From Streptomyces sclerotialus (GTDB taxonomy: Bacteria > Actinomycetota > Actinomycetes > Streptomycetales > Streptomycetaceae), in contig JODX01000002.1 of assembly GCA_000719105.1 (NCBI GenBank), positions 365,616-429,615 of the forward strand: a stretch of DNA of 64,000 nt, read 5' to 3'. Shown here in pieces: positions 25,372-32,978 of the stretch (its first letter is position 1; the number at the start of each line of letters is the position of its first letter). Under the pieces are notes generated by a model that was given only the letters and a program-made list of their open reading frames with translations, searched no databases and was not told the DNA's origin. Position numbers and translations under genes: made by a program.

Positions 25372-25730
25372 CACCTCATCGCCCTGCGAACTTCCGACGG
25401 ACGGCGCTCGGACGGCGTGTCGGCAATGCAGGAACCTGGCTTGCCAGGGCCAAGCGGGCTGCCGAGGATCTGACAGCAACATGAGACTGATCTTGCTGGT
25501 CGTTTGAATCTTTCGGTGAGGCTGTGAGGCTGTGAGGCTGTGAGGCAGAGCCTGGTCTGCCCGGAAGGGCCTCCGTCGGTTCTGGGTGGAGCCGTTGACC
25601 TCGATTGTCAGGTGTTCTGGCTGCACGAGGTCCCTGAGTGACGTGCGGTTGCCGGTGGGGGCCCGCAGCGCCCACCCAGCCGGAAGCCTGCCAGGGGCCT
25701 TGCCGGATCTTCGTCGGGAACAGTGCAGTG
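25372..25730. other. Intergenic region with a short tandem repeat
   Basis: No gene seen between two convergent units. It contains the 8-base tandem repeat at 25516-25546. The rest shows no strong hairpin or protein-like frame. Confidence 0.4.
25516..25546. repeat. Tandem repeat of an 8-base unit
   Basis: Three full copies of GTGAGGCT and a fourth that ends one base short, in the gap between higA and the GntR gene. Looks like simple replication slippage. Confidence 0.8.
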
Positions 25731-26021
25731 CTACTCGGTCGGGGCGGCGGTCGAATCCCCTTCTTCCCGCGGGTACGCGACGAAGGAGCCCTTTGCGGGG
25801 AGGGTGACGACGAGGCCGCGTTCGCGCAGCTCGCGCGTGGCGCGGCGGGCGGTCAGGTGGGCGACTCCGTATTCCTCGGCGAGATCACGCTCTCCCGGCA
25901 GCCGTGCCCCCGGCCTCAGCTCACCCTTGGCGATGCGCCCGGCGATGTGGTCGGCCATCTGCATGTAGACATACGCGATCTTGTTCGGGTCGATCGGTGA
26001 CTGACCTGATGCTGGCGTCAT
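25731..26021 (-). CDS. Small GntR-family transcriptional regulator
   Basis: A 96-residue protein from ATG 26021, made up of little more than the GntR winged helix: IAYVYMQMADHIAGRIAKGELRPGARLPGERDLAEEYGVAHLTARRATRELRERGLVVTLPAKGSFV. No ligand-binding domain follows, so it is a short GntR as often found in Streptomyces accessory regions. A -10-like TACGTT (26029-26034, minus strand) ends seven bases before the ATG, suggesting a leaderless transcript. It is divergent from the two small genes to the right and may control them. Confidence 0.88.
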   Translation of the reverse strand: MTPASGQSPIDPNKIAYVYMQMADHIAGRIAKGELRPGARLPGERDLAEEYGVAHLTARRATRELRERGLVVTLPAKGSFVAYPREEGDSTAAPTE

Positions 26022-26123
26022 ATCGAACAACGTACGACAGTGTGCAGCGAAGCGAATCGACGGAGTGTGCCTAACCGCTATACAGCACCCAGCTGCGCCC
26101 ATTAGTGTGCTGCACATAAAAGA

Positions 26124-26152
26124 CCCCGGCGACGGTAGCAGCCGTCCCGGGG
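26124..26152 (+). promoter_or_regulatory. GC-rich hairpin in the leader of the small-protein pair
   Basis: CCCCGGCGACGG pairs with CCGTCCCGGGG (one bulged base) around a six-base loop, preceded by a short A-run. It lies 30 bases before the first small gene and could be a leader attenuator or a terminator for rightward transcription. Confidence 0.4.
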
Positions 26153-26182
26153 CGCGGCCGAACGCTTCGAAGGAGCGCCGAC

Positions 26183-26455
26183 ATGCTGGACCTTACCGTT
26201 CGACTACTCGCCTGGGTGCTGACTCTCTGCATGCCGAGCCCGCGTGGCCGGCACCGGGCCGGAACCTCCCCGGCTCCGGTCCTCGCTCCGGCTGCCTCCG
26301 GGATCGCCCCACCCCCGTGCCGCTTCACCGAACGGCTCGACGGGGGCGCCAACCGCCTGGTCCGCCCATACCTCCTCACCCCGGAGGAGCGCCGCAGGCA
26401 ACGCGACCGCCGTCGTGCGCTCTGCCTGGGCACCGCCGTTGGAACTGCCCGATGA
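26183..26455 (+). CDS. Small hypothetical protein
   Basis: A 90-residue protein with a GAAGGAG-like site ten bases upstream. A hydrophobic N-terminal helix (LTVRLLAWVLTLCM) is followed by a Pro/Arg-rich stretch and a C-terminal block LVRPYLLTPEERRRQRDRRRAL. Similar short proteins accompany small GntR regulators in other Streptomyces, as far as I recall. Function unknown, possibly membrane-associated. Its stop overlaps the next start (ATGA). Confidence 0.65.
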   Translation: MLDLTVRLLAWVLTLCMPSPRGRHRAGTSPAPVLAPAASGIAPPPCRFTERLDGGANRLVRPYLLTPEERRRQRDRRRALCLGTAVGTAR

Positions 26456-26808
26456 GGAAAAGCGTCCGTATGTGCGCCCGCTGCGGATGCGTGACCGAGC
26501 AGCCGGTCCTGGTGCACGAGGTGCACGCCGCCACCGGCCCCGGTTTCAACGTCTACGCCTGCCAGGAGTGCGCCCCCGCCTACCCGCCCCCGACAGACCT
26601 CCTGGAAGTACTCGACCTCGACCCGTCTCCGGCCCGGTCGTCCCGCATGACGATCCGCGTGTACACCATCAGCCCTGACGGAAGCACCGACCGCGACCGC
26701 ACCGAACTCCACACCCGCACCGGCCACCACACCGACCCGATCCCCCAGTCAGCGGCCTTCCCACCCTGCACCTGCCCCAGATGCAGAGCCGCGGTGCAGC
26801 CCGGGTAG
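26452..26808 (+). CDS. Small zinc-knuckle protein, apparent fusion of two mini-proteins
   Basis: A 118-residue protein from ATG 26452, overlapping the upstream stop. The first half has CARCGC (CxxCxC) and later CQEC, a likely metal site. The second half, from an internal Met at about residue 66 (MTIRVYTISPDGS to FPPCTCPRCRAAV), looks like an independent small protein ending in CTCPRC. There is no stop between the halves, so I annotate one gene, but an internal start at 26647 is possible. Function unknown. Confidence 0.6.
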   Translation: MRKSVRMCARCGCVTEQPVLVHEVHAATGPGFNVYACQECAPAYPPPTDLLEVLDLDPSPARSSRMTIRVYTISPDGSTDRDRTELHTRTGHHTDPIPQSAAFPPCTCPRCRAAVQPG

Positions 26809-26872
26809 TCGACAACCAGGTCCGGGCTTAAAGCCGTTGTACCCACCCGCGACCACGGGTAGGAAGGTCCCC

Positions 26873-27751
26873 ATGACTGCACTCGGCGCTGTCTTCCGAC
26901 CCCAACTGCCCCCCGAGCGACTCCGGACGATCGCCCGCCTCGCCGACGAGACCGGCCTCGACGAACTCTGGCTCTGGGAGGACTGCTTCCGTGAGGCGGG
27001 CATCTCGGCCGCGGCCGCCGCGCTCGCCTGGACGGAGCGGGTGCGCGTCGGTGTCGGCCTGCTGCCCGTGCCCCTGCGGAACGTCGCGCTCACCGCGATG
27101 GAGGCCGCCACCCTGCACCGTATGTTCCCGGGCCGCGCGGTCCTCGCCGTGGGGCACGGGGTGCAGGACTGGATGGGGCAGGTCGGGGCGCGGGCCGCGT
27201 CGCCGCTGACCCTGCTGCGCGAGCACCTGCTGGCGATGCGCGCCCTGCTCGGCGGGGAGCGCGTCACGACGGACGGCCGGTACGTGAAGCTGGACGACGT
27301 GGCGCTCGACTGGCCGCCGGAGGCGGGTGCGTCGGTGCCGGTTCTGGCGGGGGCCACCGGGCCGCGTACGCTCCGCCTCTCCGGCGAGGCCGCGGACGGC
27401 ACCGTACTGACCATGAATACGCCCCCGGACGGTGTGCGCGAGGCGCGCCGGCTCATCGACGAGGGGCGGGAGGCGGCCGGTCGCACCGACCCCCACCACG
27501 TCGTCGTCTACCTCCTCGCGGCCACGGGCCCGGACGCGCAGTCCCGCCTCCGGGCCGAACTGGTGGCGGAGGGCGTGGGCGAGGTGCCCGACCTCGGCGT
27601 CGCCGGTGACGCGGGCGCGGTCGCCAAGGCCGTGCAGCGGCTGGTGGACGCGGGCGCGGACACGGTGATCCTCCAGCCGACGGCGGACGAGCCGGACCCG
27701 GAGGGCTTCGTACGGTTCGTGGCACGGGACGTGCGCCCCCTGGTGCCGTGA
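26873..27751 (+). CDS. LLM-class F420-dependent oxidoreductase
   Basis: A 292-residue luciferase-like barrel from ATG 26873, with AGGAAGG eight bases upstream. Typical blocks: LGAVFRPQLPPERLRTIARLADETGLDELWLWED, RVGVGLLPVPLRNVALTAMEAATL, AVGHGVQDWMGQVG, LREHLLAMRALLGGERVTTDGRYVKLDDV and PVLAGATGPRTLRLSGEAADG. Related actinobacterial enzymes use coenzyme F420; the substrate cannot be told. One base separates it from the methyltransferase gene, so they share a transcript. Confidence 0.9.
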   Translation: MTALGAVFRPQLPPERLRTIARLADETGLDELWLWEDCFREAGISAAAAALAWTERVRVGVGLLPVPLRNVALTAMEAATLHRMFPGRAVLAVGHGVQDWMGQVGARAASPLTLLREHLLAMRALLGGERVTTDGRYVKLDDVALDWPPEAGASVPVLAGATGPRTLRLSGEAADGTVLTMNTPPDGVREARRLIDEGREAAGRTDPHHVVVYLLAATGPDAQSRLRAELVAEGVGEVPDLGVAGDAGAVAKAVQRLVDAGADTVILQPTADEPDPEGFVRFVARDVRPLVP

Positions 27752-27752
27752 C

Positions 27753-28547
27753 ATGACCACCTCCGATTTCGAGACCTTCGAGGAACTCGTCGCCGAGGGG
27801 GCGTCCGTCCCCACCGACGGCTGGGACTTCTCCTGGTTCGAGGGCCGCGCCACGGAGGAGCGGCCCTCCTGGGGGTACGCGCGGTCGATGGCCGGGCGGC
27901 TGGCCCGCGCCTCGGCCGCGCTCGACATCCAGACCGGGGGAGGGGAAGTACTCGCGTCCGCGCCCCGCCTCGCCCCGCTCACCGTCGCCACCGAGGGCTG
28001 GCCCCCGAACGTCGCCAAGGCCACCGCCCTGCTCCACCCGCGCGGCGCGGTGGTCGTCGCCTCGCCGGAGGACGCGCCGCTGCCGTTCGCGGACGAGGCG
28101 TTCGACCTCGTCACGAGCCGGCACCCGGTGCGCCCGCACTGGGCGGAGATCGCGCGCGTGCTCCGGCCCGGCGGGACATACTTCGCCCAGCATGTGGGGC
28201 CCGCCAGCGTCTTCGAACTCATCGAGTACTTCCTCGGTCCGCAGCCGGAGGAGTCGCGCAACGGCCGGCACCCGGATCGCGAACGCGCGGACGCCGAGGC
28301 CGCCGGTCTGGAGGTCGTCGAGCTGCGGGCGGAGCGGCTGCGGATGGAGTTCTTCGACATCGGCGCCGTGGTGCACTTCCTGCGCAAGGTCGTCTGGATG
28401 GTCCCCGGGTTCACGGTCGACGCGTACGAGGCGCGGCTGCGTGCCCTGCACGAGCGCATCGAGGCGGACGGGTCCTTCGTGGCCCACAGCAGCCGCCACC
28501 TCTTCGAGGCACGCAGGCCCGCCCGGACCGCCCGGCCCGCCGGATAG
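27753..28547 (+). CDS. Class I SAM-dependent methyltransferase
   Basis: A 264-residue protein starting one base after the oxidoreductase stop. The Rossmann pattern is present but degenerate at motif I (LDIQTGGGEVLASAP). Then come VVVASPEDAPLPFADEAFDLVTSRHPV as motif II/IV and IARVLRPGGTYFAQHVG as motif V-VI. The C-terminal part has LRMEFFDIGAVVHFLRKVVWMVPGF, as in a group of small uncharacterised Streptomyces methyltransferases. Substrate unknown. Confidence 0.88.
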   Translation: MTTSDFETFEELVAEGASVPTDGWDFSWFEGRATEERPSWGYARSMAGRLARASAALDIQTGGGEVLASAPRLAPLTVATEGWPPNVAKATALLHPRGAVVVASPEDAPLPFADEAFDLVTSRHPVRPHWAEIARVLRPGGTYFAQHVGPASVFELIEYFLGPQPEESRNGRHPDRERADAEAAGLEVVELRAERLRMEFFDIGAVVHFLRKVVWMVPGFTVDAYEARLRALHERIEADGSFVAHSSRHLFEARRPARTARPAG

Positions 28548-28639
28548 GTTTCCACATCGTTATCGAGCGCGGCTCGCTTCGGGGCTACGCCTCACGTAGG
28601 TTCGGGCTCAGGTAATTCGCGTGCGCAAAGTCGCGAGTA

Positions 28640-28676
28640 GCGGCACCGCGCGGTGGAGGGGACTGTGCGGTGCCGC
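28640..28676. terminator. Inverted repeat after the methyltransferase gene
   Basis: A perfect 10-bp stem GCGGCACCGC / GCGGTGCCGC with a 17-base loop, about 90 bases after the methyltransferase stop. A plausible end of the oxidoreductase-methyltransferase transcript. Confidence 0.5.
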
Positions 28677-28808
28677 GCCCGGACGGCCGCCGATTCCCGT
28701 CGACAAACTCCCCGCAGCACCGGTTCCCGCTCCCCGCCCCCATGGGTGGCGTCAAGTGGGCGGTGCGGTGTGCCTCACCCGCGTGGGGGAGCCTCCGAGA
28801 ATGTCGCC

Positions 28809-28831
28809 GCGTGTCCCGTAAAAGGACACGC
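28809..28831. other. Short perfect hairpin
   Basis: GCGTGTCC and GGACACGC form an 8-bp stem around the loop CGTAAAA. There is no gene close by to explain it. Confidence 0.5.
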
Positions 28832-28899
28832 ATCCCTTGAATCGCTCGCATAGTGCCTCGTTCGCCTTGGAAACCGCTGTCATCCGGCCATGATCACAC

Positions 28900-29055
28900 C
28901 ATGAATGAACGCTTCCGCGGCTGCCGTCGAGTCGCCGGTCGATTCCGGAGAGTAGTTGTTCGGTGCCGATGCACCCAGCATCACTTACGAAGGGTTATGG
29001 TGGAAACCCCCCCTCGGGCCGGTCCGTCTCCCCCCCACGGACCGGCCCGTTTTTT
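28900..29055 (+). ncRNA. Candidate short transcript ending at an intrinsic terminator
   Basis: TTGGAA (28867) and CATGAT (28889), 16 bases apart, could be a promoter, placing a start near 28900. An excellent terminator lies at 29016-29055. No ORF inside the interval ends before the terminator. The result would be an RNA of about 155 bases, either a small RNA or an attenuated leader. The promoter is weak evidence on its own. Confidence 0.3.
29016..29055 (+). terminator. Rho-independent terminator with T-run
   Basis: A perfect 12-bp stem GGGCCGGTCCGT / ACGGACCGGCCC, nine-base C-rich loop, then G and six T residues (29050-29055). It is the only hairpin in the window with a clear T-run, yet no gene ends nearby on the plus strand. 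Confidence 0.85.
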
Positions 29056-29273
29056 CATGCCCGCAGCATCTGCCCCGTCCAGCCCTCGTTCCGGCCGTCC
29101 ACGGCGACCGCGCCGAGCGCCGCCGTCCGTCGCACCCCTCGGCGGCACTTGGCCGACTCGGCGGTAGGCTTCGGCCCCGGGGACCGCCACCCGGAGACCG
29201 CCATACGGACAGCGAGCGCATACCGTCGCGCCACCGTGCCTGTCCGATCCGCTACGGAGGGGCTGACAATCAC

Positions 29274-30047
29274 GTGAACCTGCGCGACAACCTGCGCCGC
29301 CTGCTGGTCAGGTTCTACGCCCGCAGGGTGGAAGGCCACCTGGACCACACCCAGGTCCCCAAGCACATCGGCGTGATCATGGATGGCAACCGGCGCTGGG
29401 CGAAGGCGGCCGGCAGCACCGCGGCCCAGGGGCACCGGGCCGGGGCCGAGAAGATCGAGGAGTTCCTCGGCTGGTGCACCGAGACGGATGTCGAGGTCGT
29501 CACCCTCTGGCTGCTGTCGACGGACAACTTCGACCGGCCGCAGGAGGAGCTCGTCCCGCTCCTCGGCATCATCGAGAACGTCGTGAGGTCCCTCGCCTCC
29601 GACGGCCGCTGGCGCGTGCACCACGTGGGCACGCCCGATCTGCTGCCCGCGGGGATGCAGACGGTGCTCAAGGAGGCCGAGGAGGCCACCGCGCACGTCG
29701 ACGGAATACTGGTGAACGTCGCCATCGGCTACGGCGGCCGCCAGGAGATCGCCGACGCCGTCCGCTCGATGATGCTCGAAGCCCACGACAAGGGCACCTC
29801 GATGGAGGAGCTCGCCGAGGCCGTCGACGTCGACATGATCGGCCGGCATCTGTACACCAGCGCCCAGCCCGATCCGGACCTCGTGATCCGCACCAGCGGC
29901 GAGCAGCGCCTGTCCGGTTTCATGCTGTGGCAGACCGCTCACTCCGAGTATTACTTCTGCGAGGTCTTCTGGCCGGCCTTCCGCAAGGTCGACTTCCTGC
30001 GCGCGCTCCGCGACTACGCCGCGCGACACCGCCGTTACGGAGGCTGA
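29274..30047 (+). CDS. uppS: Isoprenyl transferase (cis-prenyltransferase, UppS family)
   Basis: A 257-residue cytosolic enzyme from GTG 29274, with GGAGGGG 11 bases upstream. It adds isopentenyl units in cis to allylic diphosphates, making the lipid carriers for cell-wall sugars. Family signatures: HIGVIMDGNRRWAK with the catalytic Asp, VVTLWLLSTDNFDRP, NVAIGYGGRQEI and RTSGEQRLSGFMLWQTAHSEYYF. Streptomyces usually has more than one member, so this copy may make a shorter or longer product than undecaprenyl diphosphate. Confidence 0.93.
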   Translation: MNLRDNLRRLLVRFYARRVEGHLDHTQVPKHIGVIMDGNRRWAKAAGSTAAQGHRAGAEKIEEFLGWCTETDVEVVTLWLLSTDNFDRPQEELVPLLGIIENVVRSLASDGRWRVHHVGTPDLLPAGMQTVLKEAEEATAHVDGILVNVAIGYGGRQEIADAVRSMMLEAHDKGTSMEELAEAVDVDMIGRHLYTSAQPDPDLVIRTSGEQRLSGFMLWQTAHSEYYFCEVFWPAFRKVDFLRALRDYAARHRRYGG

Positions 30048-30395
30048 ACACCTCTCGTCCGGCGTACTTCCCGCGCGGTTCCTGTGCGGTGTACAGGACT
30101 CTCACCGGGGAAGACGTAACGAGCAGTTCACCGGCGCGCCGTCGTACGGTCTGGCATGGCGGCGCGTGTTCGAGGGCATAGTCCCAGCAGGTCGACATCC
30201 GAACCACGGGTGTCGCATCCTCAGCGGGCGGCACGGGGTCGCCCGCCCGGGAGGCCCTTTGCATCAGCCCGACCGTGCTGTCGCTGCGCGGGACGAAGAG
30301 GCGGAGGGCCGGTTTTCGGCCCGTGCATCGTGGTCGACGACCGGTCCAGTTCTCTTCGTCGCTCCCCGACCTCATCCGAGGGGGTACGTCCTTCC
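30048..30395. other. Intergenic region between uppS and the phoH-like gene
   Basis: About 350 bases with no supported gene. Open frames through it are extensions of the neighbouring genes. No strong hairpin seen. Confidence 0.4.
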
Positions 30396-31721
30396 GTGGT
30401 GACCAGCGCACAGCGCCACAAGCCAGACCGGCGCACCTACGTTCTCGACACCAGCGTCCTGCTGGCCGACCCCAATGCCCTGAGCCGCTTCGACGAGCAC
30501 GAAGTCGTGCTTCCGATCGTCGTGGTCACGGAGCTGGAGGCCAAGCGGCACCATCCCGAACTCGGCTATTTCGCCCGGCAGGCGCTCCGTCTGCTCGACG
30601 AATTCCGGGTGCGGTACGGCCGCCTCGACGCCCCGATCCCGACCGGGGACCTGGGCGGCACGGTCCGTGTCGAGCTCAACCACTCGGATCCCAGCGTGCT
30701 GCCGTCCGGCTACCGCCTGGGCGACAACGATTCCCGCATCCTCGCGGTCGCCCGCAATCTGCAGGCCGAGGGGTACAACGTCACGGTCGTCTCCAAAGAC
30801 CTGCCGCTCAGGATCAAGGCGTCGTCCGTCGGGCTCCTCGCCGAGGAGTACCGCGCGGAGCTCGCCATCACCGACTCCTCCGGCTGGACCGGGATGTCCG
30901 AACTGACCCTGCCGGGCGAGCAGGTGGACGTCCTCTTCGAGAGGGGACACGTGTACGTCCCCGAGGCGACGCACCTTCCCGTGCACACGGGCCTGATGAT
31001 CCAGTCCGAGCGGGGGAAGGCGCTGGGCCGCATCACACCCGAGGGCAACGTCCGTCTCGTACGCGGCGACCGGGAGGCGTTCGGCATCAAGGGCCGCAGC
31101 GCCGAGCAGCGCATCGCGCTCGACCTGCTGCTCGACCCGGACGTCGGCATCGTGTCGATGGGCGGCCGGGCCGGCACCGGCAAGTCCGCGCTGGCGCTGT
31201 GCGCGGGCCTGGAGGCGGTGCTGGAGCGGCGTCAGCACCAGAAGGTGATGGTCTTCCGGCCGCTGTACGCGGTGGGCGGGCAGGACCTCGGCTATCTGCC
31301 CGGCACCGAGGCCGAGAAGATGAGCCCCTGGGCGCAGGCGGTCTTCGACACGCTGTCCTCGGTCACCAGCCGCGAGGTCATCGAGGAGGTCACCGCGCGC
31401 GGGATGCTCGAGGTGCTGCCCCTCACCCACATCCGCGGCCGTTCGCTGCACGACGCGTTCGTCATCGTGGACGAGGCGCAGTCCCTGGAGAAGAACGTGC
31501 TGCTCACCGTTCTCTCCCGGATCGGCGCCAACTCACGGGTGGTGCTCACCCATGACGTGGCCCAGCGGGACAACCTGAGGGTGGGCCGGTACGACGGTGT
31601 CGTCGCCGTCGTGGAGAAGCTGAAGGGGCATCCGCTCTTCGCCCATGTGACCCTGACCCGGTCCGAGCGGTCGCAGATCGCGGCCCTGGTGACCGAAATG
31701 CTGGAGGACGGGCAGATCTGA
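30396..31721 (+). CDS. PIN domain fused to PhoH-like ATPase
   Basis: A 441-residue protein from GTG 30396 (GTG 30399 is equally possible), with GAGGGGG upstream. Residues about 10-150 are a PIN nuclease domain ([59 protein letters not shown]). After a beta linker, the PhoH ATPase domain starts near 225 ([15 protein letters not shown]), with Walker [13 protein letters not shown] and Walker [11 protein letters not shown]. Related PIN-PhoH proteins are RNA helicase/RNases. The order uppS then phoH-like is kept in several Streptomyces as I recall. Confidence 0.94.
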   Translation: MVTSAQRHKPDRRTYVLDTSVLLADPNALSRFDEHEVVLPIVVVTELEAKRHHPELGYFARQALRLLDEFRVRYGRLDAPIPTGDLGGTVRVELNHSDPSVLPSGYRLGDNDSRILAVARNLQAEGYNVTVVSKDLPLRIKASSVGLLAEEYRAELAITDSSGWTGMSELTLPGEQVDVLFERGHVYVPEATHLPVHTGLMIQSERGKALGRITPEGNVRLVRGDREAFGIKGRSAEQRIALDLLLDPDVGIVSMGGRAGTGKSALALCAGLEAVLERRQHQKVMVFRPLYAVGGQDLGYLPGTEAEKMSPWAQAVFDTLSSVTSREVIEEVTARGMLEVLPLTHIRGRSLHDAFVIVDEAQSLEKNVLLTVLSRIGANSRVVLTHDVAQRDNLRVGRYDGVVAVVEKLKGHPLFAHVTLTRSERSQIAALVTEMLEDGQI

Positions 31722-32136
31722 GCCCTTGGCACCAATTGAGGGCGGTTACCCGTCGGTTGGCGCCGTTCGGCAAAGGCCACGAGCCTAGCCGGGCGGCGCC
31801 TCCGCATGTGAGGGATCCTGTGAATCCCCTGGGACGTACGAGGTGTGAGCTTTCACACGCGCCTCGGAATTGCCTTGCGGCGGCGGCTTGCGGCAGAGTC
31901 TCATGCCTGTCAGGCCCCGCATACGACACATCCGTATCCCCAGCGGTACGAGGCAGCAGAAGAAACAGAACTCCATAGCGTTGTCGTATGCCGCCCGAGC
32001 ACCACACGGCGCTCCCCGCACGGGAGTTGCCCACCGGGCCCGCGCCTCCCCGTGACCCAGCAGTTGGAGGCCAGCGTCAGGGGCACGATTGCGTCCGTGA
32101 GGGTCACCGGAGCGGGCGCTGCTGGAAGGAAACCGT
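31722..32136. other. Intergenic region upstream of the SLT protein gene
   Basis: About 415 bases with no supported gene. It has the 16-base inverted repeat at 31843-31858. I looked for a c-di-AMP (ydaO) riboswitch, known before some Streptomyces wall-lytic genes, but cannot align its core here. Confidence 0.45.
31843..31858. promoter_or_regulatory. Short inverted repeat, possible operator
   Basis: GTGTGAGCTTTCACAC, six-base arms and a four-base centre, about 280 bases before the SLT gene. Too far for a simple repressor site of that gene, unless its leader is long. Confidence 0.3.
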
Positions 32137-32841
32137 GTGAGCCGGATTTCGGTCCGGGGATTCGCAGTGGCCTCGGCCACCGCGGTCACCGCCGTCGGTA
32201 GCGTCGTCGGAGTTGCCTCGGGCAGCACCGCACAGCCCGACGACCTCGAGCTGACGGCAAGCGACGCGACGCTCCTCGCGGACATTCCCGCCGGTCAGCA
32301 GGCGCAGGTTCAGACCGCTTCACTGACGCAGCAGGCCGACGTCCAGGCCATCGCCGCGGACGCCAGCGCAAAGAAGGACGCCGAGGAGGCCGCCCGCAAG
32401 AAGGCCGCCGAGGACGCGATAGCCAAGCAGAAGGCAGCGGAGAAGGCGGAGCAGGAGCGCAAGGAGCAGGAGGAGCGCGAGGAGAAGGAGCGGGCCAGCC
32501 GGGATGCCGAGCGCGCCGACGCCTCCGACTTCGCCGTCCAGAGCTCGTACACCGTCGCGCAGGTGCAGGCGATGGCCCAGCAGATGATCCCGGGCGACCA
32601 GTACACCTGCTTCAGCAACATCGTGACCCGCGAGTCGACCTGGAACTACCAGGCGAGCAACCCCTCCTCGGGCGCCTACGGCCTCGTCCAGGCGCTGCCG
32701 GGCTCCAAGATGGCGTCCGCCGGTGCCGACTGGCAGACCAACCCGGCCACCCAGATCAAGTGGGGCCTCAACTACATGAACGAGCGCTACGGCAGCCCCT
32801 GCGGAGCGTGGACGTTCTGGCAGAACAACCACTGGTACTAG
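32137..32841 (+). CDS. Secreted transglycosylase SLT-domain protein
   Basis: A 234-residue protein from GTG 32137, with AAGGA nine bases upstream. A signal peptide (residues 1 to about 32) is followed by a Gln/Ala region and a highly charged coiled coil rich in Lys, Glu and Ala (about 83-128). The C-terminal lytic domain follows (YTCFSNIVTRESTWNYQASNPSSGAYGLVQALP to CGAWTFWQNNHWY); the Glu in TRESTW is the likely catalytic acid. It should cut or bind peptidoglycan outside the cell. Such coiled-coil plus SLT proteins are common in Streptomyces. Confidence 0.9.
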   Translation: MSRISVRGFAVASATAVTAVGSVVGVASGSTAQPDDLELTASDATLLADIPAGQQAQVQTASLTQQADVQAIAADASAKKDAEEAARKKAAEDAIAKQKAAEKAEQERKEQEEREEKERASRDAERADASDFAVQSSYTVAQVQAMAQQMIPGDQYTCFSNIVTRESTWNYQASNPSSGAYGLVQALPGSKMASAGADWQTNPATQIKWGLNYMNERYGSPCGAWTFWQNNHWY

Positions 32842-32876
32842 GCCTGTCGGCCGCACGGCCGCCGCTCAACCTCCGC

Positions 32877-32907
32877 GAGCCCCTCACCGTCCTTTGGTGG
32901 GGGGCTC
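32877..32907 (+). terminator. Terminator hairpin after the SLT gene
   Basis: GAGCCCCTCACC pairs with GGTGGGGGGCTC (12 bp with one T-G wobble) around a seven-base loop, 35 bases after the stop codon. Confidence 0.7.
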
Positions 32908-32978
32908 CGGCCATGTACGGTCGGACCCGATGACTCCCGGGGGGAGTGGTCGGGGATTACGGGGGAAGAGGACGGATC

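Larger units (their letters stand above)
28548..29273. other. Long structured intergenic region before the prenyltransferase gene
   Basis: About 725 bases without a convincing gene. It holds three strong hairpins: 28640-28676, 28809-28831 and the terminator at 29016-29055. Some frames stay open across it, including one on the plus strand that runs into the prenyltransferase, but they read straight through the terminator. Confidence 0.6.

Noticed and set aside
25516..25546. CRISPR-like repeat
   Set aside because: Direct 8-base units without spacers; no array and no cas genes in the window.
28956..29060. A leader peptide with adjacent Trp codons (EGLWWKPP) before the terminator, as in trp attenuation
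   Set aside because: The frame starts at TTG without a ribosome site and reads through the terminator with no stop. The gene downstream is a prenyltransferase, with no link to tryptophan.
29055..30029. Minus-strand frame opposite uppS
   Set aside because: The uppS signatures fix the coding strand; the shadow contains no known domain.
31722..32136. c-di-AMP riboswitch before the SLT protein
   Set aside because: Such switches precede some wall-lytic genes in Streptomyces, but I could not find the conserved core; the hairpins present are short and of another kind.
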